Origin: Bacillota bacterium
GTDB lineage: Bacteria > Bacillota > Clostridia > Oscillospirales > Ruminococcaceae
DNA length: 64,000 bases
Direction of reading: 5' to 3'
NCBI GenBank assembly: GCA_023457355.1
Contig: JAEWLW010000040.1
Coordinates: 1-64,000 of the forward strand
A program made the translations under genes and the position numbers. Shown piece after piece: positions 8,991 to 17,402 of the stretch; position 1 is the stretch's first letter; every line of letters starts with the position of its first letter. The notes under the pieces are model-generated. The model worked only from the letters and a program-made list of their open reading frames with translations. It did not search any database and was not told where the DNA came from.

Positions 8991-10013
8991 TTACACGTAG
9001 ATCTTATCCTTTTCATAGATGAGCTTGCCGTCTATGTAAACCTGAATGTCCGAGAAGGAGACGTCTACGTGACAGGGGGCCTTTACCTTGCCGCCGATGG
9101 CATAGTTGCTGCCGATTCCTACATGACCGGTACCCCATTTCCCCAGATCTTCAAGGTTGTTGGCGTACATCCGCGAGACGGGATTGAGGCCGAGCCCAAA
9201 TTCCGCGACATTAAAGGCGGTGGGGTCGTTGAGATCACTCAACAGCTTCATCAGCTCTTCGCCACCGGCCCCTTCAGCCCCGACAATAAGGCCATTCTTG
9301 ACGAACAGGGTGGTGGGTTCATCCTTCATAACGCCGATATTCATGATGCGTACATTGACGACAATTTTGCCGTTTGCGGTCCCCTCAATGGGCGCAATAT
9401 TAATTTCGCTGTTCGGCCAGGCTGCAAACTGACCGGGCTCTCGGAACAGGCCGGTTTCATACTGCATCGGGCGGCCTTCCACGACGCCTTCCAGATCGGT
9501 GCCCTCTTTAGTGACAAAGCGCCATTTCTTGCCTGCGCTGATAACCGCCCCCAGCTTGCGGCCGCGTTCGTCGCACGCCAGATAATTGCCCAGCATGGCG
9601 CCGGTACACATCAGATCCTCAGTCACCTCGCACATCGTGGTGCCGCGGGCGCCGTTTTTAAGCGCGCGAACTCTCGCGTCCGTATGGGTTTGGGAATAGG
9701 TTGCAGGAAGAAAGAACACATCGGAGGCGGCAACAGCGTCCTCGGCGGGCTTTGTCAGCTGAGCGCCGTGCGCACCCGTGGGGGTAATCATCACGATGGT
9801 GGGCTTGGCGCCCAGCGCCAGTGCCGCGCCGGCAATGCATTCAGCAATGCGCAGCTTGTTAAAATCGCTTGAGATGACGACGTTCTCACCCGGTTTGATG
9901 TTGGCGCACTGGGTACAGAGTTTGAAGGCGCCCTGCATCATTTCCACTCTGAGAGATTCCCCCGGCATATAATGCATGTACTGGATTGGCCAAACACCAC
10001 TGTTTCTGCTCAT
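8991..10013 (-). CDS. M29 aminopeptidase / 2,5-dihydroxypyridine dioxygenase (NicX)-like protein
   Basis: A 340-residue member of the family that joins M29 metallo-aminopeptidases (AmpS, aminopeptidase T) with the iron ring-cleaving enzyme NicX. Likely metal or active-site residues are E271 in AEFGLGLN, H297 in GTGHVGIG, Y304, and H315/D317 in the HVDV motif. The HxD pair is common to both activities. AGGAGG precedes the ATG. The gene sits between an aldo/keto reductase and dctQ in a catabolic operon, which favours breakdown of a small imported molecule over general peptide turnover. Whether it hydrolyses an amide or opens a ring cannot be decided from sequence; strict oxygen use would be odd in an anaerobe. 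Confidence 0.7.
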   Translation of the reverse strand: MSRNSGVWPIQYMHYMPGESLRVEMMQGAFKLCTQCANIKPGENVVISSDFNKLRIAECIAGAALALGAKPTIVMITPTGAHGAQLTKPAEDAVAASDVFFLPATYSQTHTDARVRALKNGARGTTMCEVTEDLMCTGAMLGNYLACDERGRKLGAVISAGKKWRFVTKEGTDLEGVVEGRPMQYETGLFREPGQFAAWPNSEINIAPIEGTANGKIVVNVRIMNIGVMKDEPTTLFVKNGLIVGAEGAGGEELMKLLSDLNDPTAFNVAEFGLGLNPVSRMYANNLEDLGKWGTGHVGIGSNYAIGGKVKAPCHVDVSFSDIQVYIDGKLIYEKDKIYV

Positions 10014-10037
10014 AGTAAATTCCTCCTACTTGTATTT

Positions 10038-10961
10038 TTAATTCTTTTTAGGATAAAAGTTGGTGGTAAGATTGCCCTGGTATCCCTTTTCTGCAAAACG
10101 AATACCCCGCTTGACCTGTTCGGTAATGCGCACCGGCACGTCACGGATCTCCGTATCGTAGCGTGGAAGTTGCCTGATCTGTCCGATCATTTCCAGATCC
10201 TGCTCCGAGAGGGAAAAATCCATGATGTTGGCGTTCTCAGCCATCCGGCTGGGGTTCACCGTTTTAGGCACGGTGGCGATGCCAAGCTGATAGGCCCAGC
10301 GCAGGCAGATTTGTGCCGGCGTTTTACTGTACTTTTCGGCCAGTGCAAGAATGATGTCATTGGTTAGCAGCTCACCCTTGGGCCCGCTGCCAAGCGATTG
10401 CCACCCGCCCACTTTAATGCCTTTGTATTCGCAGAGCGCCCGTATCTCATAGTTGGTGACCAGTGGATTGCATTCCATCTGCAAAAAGGCGGGTACGACT
10501 TCGCAGTTGTCGAGCAGCGTCATCAGCTGTTTAACCCGGAAGTTGGAGACGCCGATTGCCCGCACCCGTTTGCTGCGGTAAATCTGTTCCATCACCTTCC
10601 AACCGCCTACATATGCGACCGGCCAATGCAGCAGCCAAAGGTCGATGTAATTGAGGCCGAGGCGCTCAAGGCTTTCTTCATACGCGCGCTCGGCGGTATT
10701 CTCATAGAGATCGGTTGGCCAGACCTTCGTGGTGACAAAAAGCGCCTCGCGAGGGATACCGCTGTCCCGGATGCCCTGACCTACGCCGCGTTCACAGTTG
10801 TAAAACGCTGCCGTATCAATCAGCCGGTAACCGGCGTGAATGGCCTCGCGCACCGCGGCGGCGGCCTGGGCATCGGTCATCATCCAGGTGCCAAAGCCCA
10901 TCACAGGCATCTTCACACCATTGTTGAGGGTTGTCATCATGCTTAATACCGATGGTTCCAC
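10038..10961 (-). CDS. aldo/keto reductase
   Basis: A 307-residue cytoplasmic NAD(P)H-dependent carbonyl reductase of the AKR superfamily. The catalytic tetrad is complete: D49 (LIDTAAFY), Y54, K79 (VTTKVW) and H112 (LLHWP). The C-terminal cofactor loop is recognisable from IPK-like VPKTVNPSRMAEN near residue 230. A GTG start at 10961 follows AAAGGAG by 7 bases; an internal ATG at residue 8 is possible. It lies between the SDR and the M29/NicX-like gene, and probably interconverts a keto and a hydroxy intermediate of the imported compound. Confidence 0.9.
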   Translation of the reverse strand: MEPSVLSMMTTLNNGVKMPVMGFGTWMMTDAQAAAAVREAIHAGYRLIDTAAFYNCERGVGQGIRDSGIPREALFVTTKVWPTDLYENTAERAYEESLERLGLNYIDLWLLHWPVAYVGGWKVMEQIYRSKRVRAIGVSNFRVKQLMTLLDNCEVVPAFLQMECNPLVTNYEIRALCEYKGIKVGGWQSLGSGPKGELLTNDIILALAEKYSKTPAQICLRWAYQLGIATVPKTVNPSRMAENANIMDFSLSEQDLEMIGQIRQLPRYDTEIRDVPVRITEQVKRGIRFAEKGYQGNLTTNFYPKKN

Positions 10962-10987
10962 AGTCAGACTCCTTTCCTTGGCTGAAA

Positions 10988-11731
10988 TCAGCCCATGTAC
11001 GCGCCGCCGTTAACATTGATGGTGACGCCGGTTATATAACCCGCCGCCTCACTGGCAAGGAAGGTCATGGCGGCGGCAATATCAGCCGGTTTTGCGATAC
11101 GCCCCGCCGGAATGTTCTGTGCCAGCGGCGTAAAATCGGTCGCGACCAGATCGGTGTTGCTGGGGCCGGGCGCGACGCAGTTTGCAGTGATGCCGTAGGG
11201 CGCCATTTCTTTGCCGATGGCACGGGTGATGCCAATGACGGCGGCCTTTGCCGCGATATAGTGCGGTCCGCCAAAGACACCGCCCCCATTTTTGGCGGAG
11301 ATAGAGCTGACATTGACGATGCGGCCGTACTTCTGCTCGATCATATAGGGGAGCGCCGCCTGCATGCAGAAAAAGACGCCGTTAAGATTGATCGCAAGCA
11401 TTCGGTTCCACTCTTCAGCGGTCATATCGAGCGTGCTTTTCTGTTGGCTGATACCCGCGTTGTTGATCAGAATGTCAATCCTTCCAAAAGCGCCGATTGC
11501 GGCTTTCATCAGCGACTGGATACTTTCAAGATCGGCTACATTGGCAGCGACACCAATGGCTTTTCCGCCCAAATCCTCGATCATTTTGGCTGTTTTTATT
11601 GCGCCGGCCCCGTTGATATCAGCCGCGACAATGGTGCACCCCTTCTCTGCCAGCATCAGAGCGACCGTCCGTCCAAAGCCCTTGGTGGAGCCACATCCGG
11701 TAATAACCGCCACACGATTGCTGAATTCCAT
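10988..11731 (-). CDS. short-chain dehydrogenase/reductase (FabG-like)
   Basis: A 247-residue NAD(P)-dependent oxidoreductase. The cofactor motif is slightly expanded (TGCGSTKGFG, 11-20, instead of TGxxxGxG). NNAG at 90-93 and the catalytic Ser142/Ser143, Y158 and K162 (YIAAK) are present. The ATG at 11731 is chosen for AGGAGG 7 bases upstream. It is the first gene after the sigma-54 promoter, so it heads the operon. The longer cofactor loop is seen in some 3-oxoacyl-ACP reductase-like SDRs and does not by itself imply loss of function. Confidence 0.9.
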   Translation of the reverse strand: MEFSNRVAVITGCGSTKGFGRTVALMLAEKGCTIVAADINGAGAIKTAKMIEDLGGKAIGVAANVADLESIQSLMKAAIGAFGRIDILINNAGISQQKSTLDMTAEEWNRMLAINLNGVFFCMQAALPYMIEQKYGRIVNVSSISAKNGGGVFGGPHYIAAKAAVIGITRAIGKEMAPYGITANCVAPGPSNTDLVATDFTPLAQNIPAGRIAKPADIAAAMTFLASEAAGYITGVTINVNGGAYMG

Positions 11732-11790
11732 ATTATTTCCTCCTTCATGAATCGGATTTGTTTCTTCGGCCGATTCCACTTCATATATAT

Positions 11791-11806
11791 TGCAATAAAG
11801 ATGCCA
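11791..11806 (-). promoter_or_regulatory. sigma-54 (-24/-12) promoter
   Basis: Read on the minus strand, 11806 to 11791 is TGGCATCTTTATTGCA. It matches the sigma-54 consensus TGGCAC-N5-TTGCA with one change and exact spacing between the GG and GC. It lies about 60 bases before the SDR start codon and directly downstream of the gene for a sigma-54 activator. A 7-bp inverted repeat (GCCAACC/GGTTGGC) overlaps it, and a GCGTTCGC palindrome further upstream, near 11920, is a candidate activator site. Confidence 0.85.
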
Positions 11807-11973
11807 ACCCCGAATCTCGATAGCAGAAATTAGAGGTTGGCGAAAAAGTTATAGAATATCATTAAACAAAACACCAAAAAATATTGGATAATAAATAAAA
11901 CAACGTTCCGTATGTTTTAAAACGCGTTCGCAACACATGAAACTGATTATTGTAAAAGTGACCAATTTTTGAA

Positions 11974-13893
11974 CTAGATTTTCAATGCCTTTATTTTTCG
12001 CCATAATGTGGTGCGGCTGATTCCGAGTTGTTTGGCCGCGGCGGTTTTATCACCATGATTGGTTTTTAATGCCGCCATAATTTCGTCGTATAACTGGCTT
12101 TGCGAAGGCGCTTCGGACAGATGCCCCCCGGCCGGGGTTTGTGCCATGTTTCCGCCCAACGCGCGCTGAAGGTCGGCCACCGTAATCATTTCACTTTTAC
12201 AGAGAATCATAAGCCTTTCGCACACATTGCGAATCTCGCGGGCGTTGCCCTGCCAGGTTTGACTGCGCAACAAATCGACTGCCTCCTCGCTGATAGCGGG
12301 AACCGGTTTGGAAAAGGTCTTTGCATAAACGCTAAGGTAATGTAAAACCAGTAAAATGGCGTCATCACCGCGTTCCCTAAAAGGGGGCAGGTGCAGCGTA
12401 AGGACATTCAGGCGGTAATACAGATCCTGCCGGAAAAGTCCCTGTTCCACAAGGTCAATCAGTGTGCGGTTCGATGCACTGATGATGCGTACATCCACCG
12501 AGATGACCCGGTCATCCCCAATGCGCATAATTTCCCGCTCCTGAATAACGCGCAGCAGGCGTCCCTGCACATCAAAAGGCATTTCGGAAATTTCATCAAG
12601 GAAGATGGTCCCGCCGTGCGCCAGTTCAAACATACCGGGCTTGCCGCCCTTGGCCGCCCCGGTAAAGGCGCCTTCCACATAGCCGAATAATTCGCTCTCG
12701 ATTAAATTTTTTGGCAGCGCGGCACAATTTACAGCGACAAACGGACCGTTTTGCCGTTTTCCTTTTCGGTGGATGCTTTGCGCCAATAACTCCTTTCCGG
12801 TACCGGTTTCTCCGGTAATCATGATGTTCGCGTTAAAGCTGGCATACATTTTGGCCATATCCAGCACATTTTTAAAAGCCGTACTGTTGCCGATAAAATT
12901 CTCAAAGGAATATTTTGTGACGTGTCCCCTGTAGTAAATCTTACCGCGCACGACCCGTTCGGTTCTTTGCAACGCATCGACATCCTGAAATGTCAGCACG
13001 TCGCCGATATAGCGTTCATGAAGGTTCATGCGAATTTTATTGACAGTCAGATTATAGTTTTTACTGCGTACAAGGTAGTCGGTGCACTCCGGCTCGTCGC
13101 GAAGCAGGTTGTCCAGATGTGTCCCCTGAAGAACTGTGTCGGCGGAATGCCCCAGTGCTTCCGAGCGGGAGATTCCCAAAATACGCTCGGCTGCCGAGTT
13201 AAAGGTAACAATTTGACGATTCCGATCAGAGGCAATAATACCTTCGTAGGCATAGTCAAGAATGGTGGAAAACTGAACGGCCTTGGCCCGTTCACGGTTG
13301 CGAATCAACGCATTATGCTTGGCTTCAGAGATTGCTTGCCAAATTGATTCGCGGCTCATGGGGAAGGGATAAGAAGGAACACCCCGCTGCTGGGCGTATT
13401 CACAGGTGTCAATGCCACCCATGATGGCACGGCAGCCCTCCCGGATGGCTTTGTCTACCAGGCGCGCAATCTCATTAGACGTATTCACCTCGAATATGTA
13501 ACGGCGAAGCTCGGTTCCCAGCAGCTCCGCAATGTTGGACGCGCTGTAAACCATATTCGTGGAGTTGACGATGCCAATGGGTACTTTTCCGTTTTCCTGC
13601 ACTATTTTAATAATGGTGGAAATCACATCGTGCCCGCTGAAGGGAATTTCAACGACGGCGCTATCCGGTAGCAGACGCTTGACGTTTAATGCCGTGACAC
13701 CGCGTGCAACAATGATATCGGATTCGCGCAGGCTGTCCAAATAAAGCTGCGGTTGCAGCGTGACCATAAAGGAGCCCGTAAACTCCTCGTGTTCATGCGC
13801 TTCAAAACGATCCAGTGCATTGTGCTCTTTAAAAGTTTTAATGGTGAGCTGCTTCATGTTTTCTTCCGGCAGAATAAAAGAAATTTTGATCAT
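11974..13893 (-). CDS. sigma-54-dependent activator with PrpR-N sensor and PAS domain
   Basis: A 639-residue enhancer-binding protein that opens sigma-54 promoters. Domains in order: a PrpR-type ligand-sensing N-terminus (about 1-190), a PAS domain (about 200-310), an AAA+ ATPase with Walker A GETGTGKE (361-368), the sigma-54 contact loop GAFTGA (408-413) and Walker B GGTIFLDE (427-434), and a Fis-type helix-turn-helix at the C-terminus (TAAAKQLGISRTTLWRKI). All catalytic elements are intact. PrpR-N domains sense propionate-type metabolites or phospho-aspartate analogues. Its position upstream of the sigma-54 promoter makes the SDR-TRAP operon the obvious target; the Kor/CoA-transferase operon upstream could be a second one. 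Confidence 0.94.
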   Translation of the reverse strand: MIKISFILPEENMKQLTIKTFKEHNALDRFEAHEHEEFTGSFMVTLQPQLYLDSLRESDIIVARGVTALNVKRLLPDSAVVEIPFSGHDVISTIIKIVQENGKVPIGIVNSTNMVYSASNIAELLGTELRRYIFEVNTSNEIARLVDKAIREGCRAIMGGIDTCEYAQQRGVPSYPFPMSRESIWQAISEAKHNALIRNRERAKAVQFSTILDYAYEGIIASDRNRQIVTFNSAAERILGISRSEALGHSADTVLQGTHLDNLLRDEPECTDYLVRSKNYNLTVNKIRMNLHERYIGDVLTFQDVDALQRTERVVRGKIYYRGHVTKYSFENFIGNSTAFKNVLDMAKMYASFNANIMITGETGTGKELLAQSIHRKGKRQNGPFVAVNCAALPKNLIESELFGYVEGAFTGAAKGGKPGMFELAHGGTIFLDEISEMPFDVQGRLLRVIQEREIMRIGDDRVISVDVRIISASNRTLIDLVEQGLFRQDLYYRLNVLTLHLPPFRERGDDAILLVLHYLSVYAKTFSKPVPAISEEAVDLLRSQTWQGNAREIRNVCERLMILCKSEMITVADLQRALGGNMAQTPAGGHLSEAPSQSQLYDEIMAALKTNHGDKTAAAKQLGISRTTLWRKIKALKI

Positions 13894-14039
13894 ATCAGTC
13901 TTTCCTTATAAAAGCTTTCATGATTGCGGACTGCGACACAGGCGGGTGGGCCCCTTACTTTGATGGACGCCGATACTTTGCTCGTGTTCATCTTGACCGG
14001 CTGGTTTAAAGGCGGATGGCGTTAGCCGGTTTCCGGCTA

Positions 14040-14083
14040 TCCAAAACGGGCGCTTACACTGCTGCGTAAGCACCCGTTTTGGA
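14040..14083. repeat. large stem-loop between operons
   Basis: The flanks TCCAAAACGGG and CCCGTTTTGGA and the inner GCTTAC/GTAAGC pair into an 18-bp stem with one mismatch. No T tract follows on either strand, so it is not a textbook terminator. Its place between the end of the CoA-transferase gene and the activator gene still suggests a transcript end or processing site. Confidence 0.6.
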
Positions 14084-14173
14084 CACACGAACAAAGGAAT
14101 CAGCCATTGAATTGGCCGCGACAGCATTCGGTAAAGATGCTCTGAGCGTGCTTTACAAGGATACCGTGATCGT

Positions 14174-14944
14174 TTAATCCAGAAAAATTTTTTCGGGATC
14201 GATTTTGGTTCGCAGCACGTTCAGAATATCCTCGTTTGGTTCGGGCAGCATTACGGCTTTGGAGACATCCACCGCAAACCCGGTATTGGCCTCTACTTCT
14301 TCGGGGGAGCTGCAACGATAATAGCCCGCCAAATACATCCGTTTTGTTCCCTCGTCAAATTTCATAACGCCAAGATCCGTCACGACGCATATCGGTCCCC
14401 GGTTGATGGGCAGGCCCGCCTTTTTTCTTCCGTCCGGCCCGTCGATCCAGCCCGGGCTGGTGATATAGCCGACATCCTCAATAAAGCGCTTTTTTTCGTG
14501 CTTCATCATGATGATGGTATTGCAGAAGGAAGCGATGCCGTTGGCGCCGCCACTGCCCGGGAAACGCGTTTTCGGGCGATGATAGTCGCCGATGCTGGTG
14601 GAAGCAACATTCCCGTAAGGATCCACCGCCGCGCCGCCAATAAAGCCGACCAGGCGCTTGCTGCCATGCAGCAGCTCGTTTGCCTGGAATCCCAGATACC
14701 GGTAAGGCGGGCTTTGAACTGAACAATGGGCCATCGTGCGAAGATCGCTGACGCTTCTCGGAATTTCAATGGGGCAAAAATCCATCAGGCCGCTTTCGAC
14801 CAGCAGCGTGCAGCTCGGTTCGAAACAACGCTTGGCGAGCACGGCCCCCACCAGCGGCAAACCGGTGCCAACAATGATGACCTGCTCGGGGTCCATCATC
14901 CGCGCTATCGTATAGGCCTGCATTTCGCTTTTAGAATAAGTCAT
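14174..14944 (-). CDS. CoA-transferase subunit beta, glutaconate type
   Basis: A 256-residue subunit of a family I CoA-transferase that moves CoA between acyl-CoA and a free acid through an enzyme-bound glutamyl-CoA. The likely catalytic glutamate is E50 in LLVESGL, aligning with the glutaconate CoA-transferase B active site. A second family block is GGAAVDPYGNVAST. The gene overlaps the alpha subunit by 14 bases, so they form a pair. It ends the kor operon. Substrates are unknown; family members use glutaconate, 3-oxoadipate, acetoacetate and similar acids. Confidence 0.88.
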   Translation of the reverse strand: MTYSKSEMQAYTIARMMDPEQVIIVGTGLPLVGAVLAKRCFEPSCTLLVESGLMDFCPIEIPRSVSDLRTMAHCSVQSPPYRYLGFQANELLHGSKRLVGFIGGAAVDPYGNVASTSIGDYHRPKTRFPGSGGANGIASFCNTIIMMKHEKKRFIEDVGYITSPGWIDGPDGRKKAGLPINRGPICVVTDLGVMKFDEGTKRMYLAGYYRCSSPEEVEANTGFAVDVSKAVMLPEPNEDILNVLRTKIDPEKIFLD

Positions 14945-15917
14945 TTTTCATCTGCTCCTTTGCCAGGTGGGTCATGTCAACATGATAGCCGAATCCGGGG
15001 ACGACGTTCATGTCCAAAAGACGGGAAGCCCCCAGTTTATCCAGATATGCTCTGTGGCTTTGTACGCCGTATACCCATTCGTCAAGGAAGACCTTAAAAT
15101 GTTCGTCGGTTTTTCCCGCCTTGTCATAATCCAGATAAAACTGCTTGTCATAGTCGTACAAGCCGTAAACCTGCGAAGGGTGCGCGCCGTACGGCAGGTG
15201 GACGACGGCATCGACGACGATTCCGGGAATGCTGTTAAGCGCGACGTCCTTGCGGATTTCTTCATCGGTTACAAGCTGCTCGCAGGTCACGATGGTGTGT
15301 TTGGCGGCGTAAGCAATATCAACATCCTGATACGGATCGCCGAAAATGCGACAGGTTCCGTCGAAAGCGGCCACCTGAACGTGAATGATCGCGACGTCCA
15401 GACGCGGCGTTGGCAAAAGCAGCAGCTTTTCTTCGGGGTCGAAGGGGTTTTGCTGAATGATGTATTTCTTGTCGGGGAGTTTTTCTGCCAGGCGGCGCTC
15501 CGCCTCCGAGATGCCCCATTCCGTTTCCATGCCGGAGCCGAGCATCATTTTAACCGGCACATAGGGCAGGCCGAGCGCGCTGGCGTGGAACATCATCATG
15601 ACGGCGTCCTGAGAGTAATCTTCAAACTGGATTTTATTTTTCTCGACGGCATCCCGGAAGCGGCGGCACACATTGGAAAAACGCGGGTTGGCCGTGTAGC
15701 AGTTGATATAGCATTTGACGAGTCCGGCCCCGATGAGCATATCCCAATCGCTTCCTGCCGGGCCGCCCAGACCGATCAATTCCCTTTTGCCCTGTCTTAT
15801 AATTTCGCAAACGGCAGCCAGCGGTTTTCGGCTGGTGGTAAAACCGCCGATTGCCATATGGTCGCCATCGTGCACATACTTTTCTATCGCCTCGGAAAGC
15901 GTACACACTTTGTTCAT
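14931..15917 (-). CDS. CoA-transferase subunit alpha, glutaconate type
   Basis: A 328-residue partner of the beta subunit downstream. The N-terminal block KVCTLSEAIEKYVHDGDHMAIGGF carries the GG(F) turn typical of family I CoA-transferases, and the length fits the glutaconate (GctA) branch better than the shorter acetoacetate branch. The ATG at 15917 is chosen for GGAG 6 bases upstream; an ATG at 15971 lacks a site. It follows the oxidoreductase gamma subunit by 110 bases on the same strand, suggesting that the acyl-CoA made by that enzyme is the CoA donor here. Confidence 0.88.
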   Translation of the reverse strand: MNKVCTLSEAIEKYVHDGDHMAIGGFTTSRKPLAAVCEIIRQGKRELIGLGGPAGSDWDMLIGAGLVKCYINCYTANPRFSNVCRRFRDAVEKNKIQFEDYSQDAVMMMFHASALGLPYVPVKMMLGSGMETEWGISEAERRLAEKLPDKKYIIQQNPFDPEEKLLLLPTPRLDVAIIHVQVAAFDGTCRIFGDPYQDVDIAYAAKHTIVTCEQLVTDEEIRKDVALNSIPGIVVDAVVHLPYGAHPSQVYGLYDYDKQFYLDYDKAGKTDEHFKVFLDEWVYGVQSHRAYLDKLGASRLLDMNVVPGFGYHVDMTHLAKEQMKNDLF

Positions 15918-16027
15918 AAGAATCTCCAATCTTTTTGCAGATACCGGCAGGTTATAGGCGGGTTCATCCAATCACAATTGGCGTCCCACGGACAGATGAT
16001 AACGGCCGGACATATTTTTGCTGTTGC

Positions 16028-16570
16028 TTACTTGAAATTAAGCGCAGCCTCGTATCCCAGGTCAAATGCCTGCGCATTGCTTTTTACAACCGCCGGTTTG
16101 CCCTCAAAGCGCTTGGCGAGCATGGCTTGAACCGATTCGGGGCTTGCGCATCCCGTCAGCGCGATCATCGCGCCCAGCGCAACAATGTTCAGAGACTGCA
16201 TATTATTGATGGAAGTTGTGATATCTTCCATTTTAATGCCATACTGCTTCGCTCTGGAAGGTGCCTGGGTAATCTGGTTGGCGTTATAGATCAGCATCGA
16301 GCCGTCCTTCATGTTGCCGACGTATTTGTCGTAGGCGACCTGCGCCAATGCAACTACGACATCGGGGGCCAGGGCCTCGGGGAAGTCGATATATTCATCG
16401 GAGATGATGATATCGGCTTTTGTGAAGGCGCCCCGGGTTTCATCGCCATAAGCACAGGTCATAACAGCCTGCTTTTTGTCCATGATGGCTGCCGCGGAGC
16501 CGAGTACATAGCCGTCGATCAGCAGGCCCTGCCCACCGACGCCGCAAAAAATAATTTCGCACTTCTTCAT
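16028..16570 (-). CDS. korC: 2-oxoacid:ferredoxin oxidoreductase, gamma subunit
   Basis: A 180-residue gamma domain protein of the pyruvate/2-ketoacid ferredoxin oxidoreductase family. The nucleotide-binding start IIFCGVGGQGLL is the family signature. The ATG at 16570 follows GGGAGG; an upstream ATG at 16624 would run into the beta gene. It completes a four-gene set (delta, alpha, beta, gamma) that oxidatively decarboxylates a 2-oxoacid to acyl-CoA, with electrons to ferredoxin. Branched-chain, 2-oxoglutarate and aryl-pyruvate versions look alike at this level. Confidence 0.9.
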   Translation of the reverse strand: MKKCEIIFCGVGGQGLLIDGYVLGSAAAIMDKKQAVMTCAYGDETRGAFTKADIIISDEYIDFPEALAPDVVVALAQVAYDKYVGNMKDGSMLIYNANQITQAPSRAKQYGIKMEDITTSINNMQSLNIVALGAMIALTGCASPESVQAMLAKRFEGKPAVVKSNAQAFDLGYEAALNFK

Positions 16571-16583
16571 GCTGCTGCCTCCC

Positions 16584-17402
16584 TTACTTATTGGCCTGCG
16601 CAACCGCCCGGGCCTGAACCTCACGGTACTTTGTGCTGTAATCTAGCCCCGGTTTATCCACAAATGTTCCGAGGACATACTTTCCCTCAAGCTGCTCTTC
16701 CGACATTTTTTTGGCGGCGGCCATCTGGACCGAATGCGCCTTGATCCACTTGTACAGTTCTGAGGAACGGCGCATTTTATTGTTGCGGCCGAAGTGCACG
16801 GTGCAGGGAGACAGCACCTCCACCAGCGAAAACCCTTTGCGCTCGATGCCGGTGGCGATCAGATCGGCGGTCTGCTGCACGTTTTCCGAGATGGAACGCG
16901 CAATAAAATGAGCGCCCGCACCTTCGGCAAGCCTGCAAATATCAAAGCCGTGCTCGATATGTCCGAGCGAGGAGGTCGTGGTGATCGCATTCTCAGGCGT
17001 CGTTCCCGAATACTGACCGCCGGTCATGCCGTAGTTGAAGTTGTTGCACAAAATCGCTGTGACGTCAATGTTCCGGCGGCACGCCTGAATGAAATGGTTT
17101 CCGCCGATCGTAACACCGTCTCCGTCGCCCAGAATTACGATGACATTAAGCTCCGGCCGGGCAAGCTTGATGCCGGTTGCAAAAGCCAGCGCGCGCCCAT
17201 GGGTTCCGTGGAACGCATTGGTTGTGATGTACGAATCCACATGTCCCCAGCAGCCGATGCCGGAAACGATGACGGTGTTTTCGTTTGTGGCGCCGGTTTT
17301 TTCAAGCGCCAAAGTGAGCGAGCGCATCACCTGGCCGTAGCCGCAGCCTGCGCACCAGCGGTGCGGAAGCCGGTTAAATCTTATGTAGTCGGCGCTTTTC
17401 AT
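16584..17402 (-). CDS. korB: 2-oxoacid:ferredoxin oxidoreductase, beta subunit (TPP-binding)
   Basis: A 272-residue catalytic subunit that carries thiamine diphosphate. The N-terminal HRWCAGCGYG holds C17 and C20, which with a later cysteine (C51 in GIGCWG is a candidate) can bind an iron-sulfur cluster. The TPP motif runs from GDGD (92-95) to NN (120-121), followed by YGMTGGQYSGTT. The gene start overlaps the alpha stop by one base (TAATG), so translation is coupled. This layout is the KorB/VorB type rather than the single-chain pyruvate enzyme. Confidence 0.93.
   Translation of the reverse strand: MKSADYIRFNRLPHRWCAGCGYGQVMRSLTLALEKTGATNENTVIVSGIGCWGHVDSYITTNAFHGTHGRALAFATGIKLARPELNVIVILGDGDGVTIGGNHFIQACRRNIDVTAILCNNFNYGMTGGQYSGTTPENAITTTSSLGHIEHGFDICRLAEGAGAHFIARSISENVQQTADLIATGIERKGFSLVEVLSPCTVHFGRNNKMRRSSELYKWIKAHSVQMAAAKKMSEEQLEGKYVLGTFVDKPGLDYSTKYREVQARAVAQANK

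Noticed and set aside
14967..16130. Plus-strand open frame of 387 codons antisense to gctA and the 3' part of korC
   Set aside because: A mirror of codon use in the real genes on the other strand; no start signals or family similarity.
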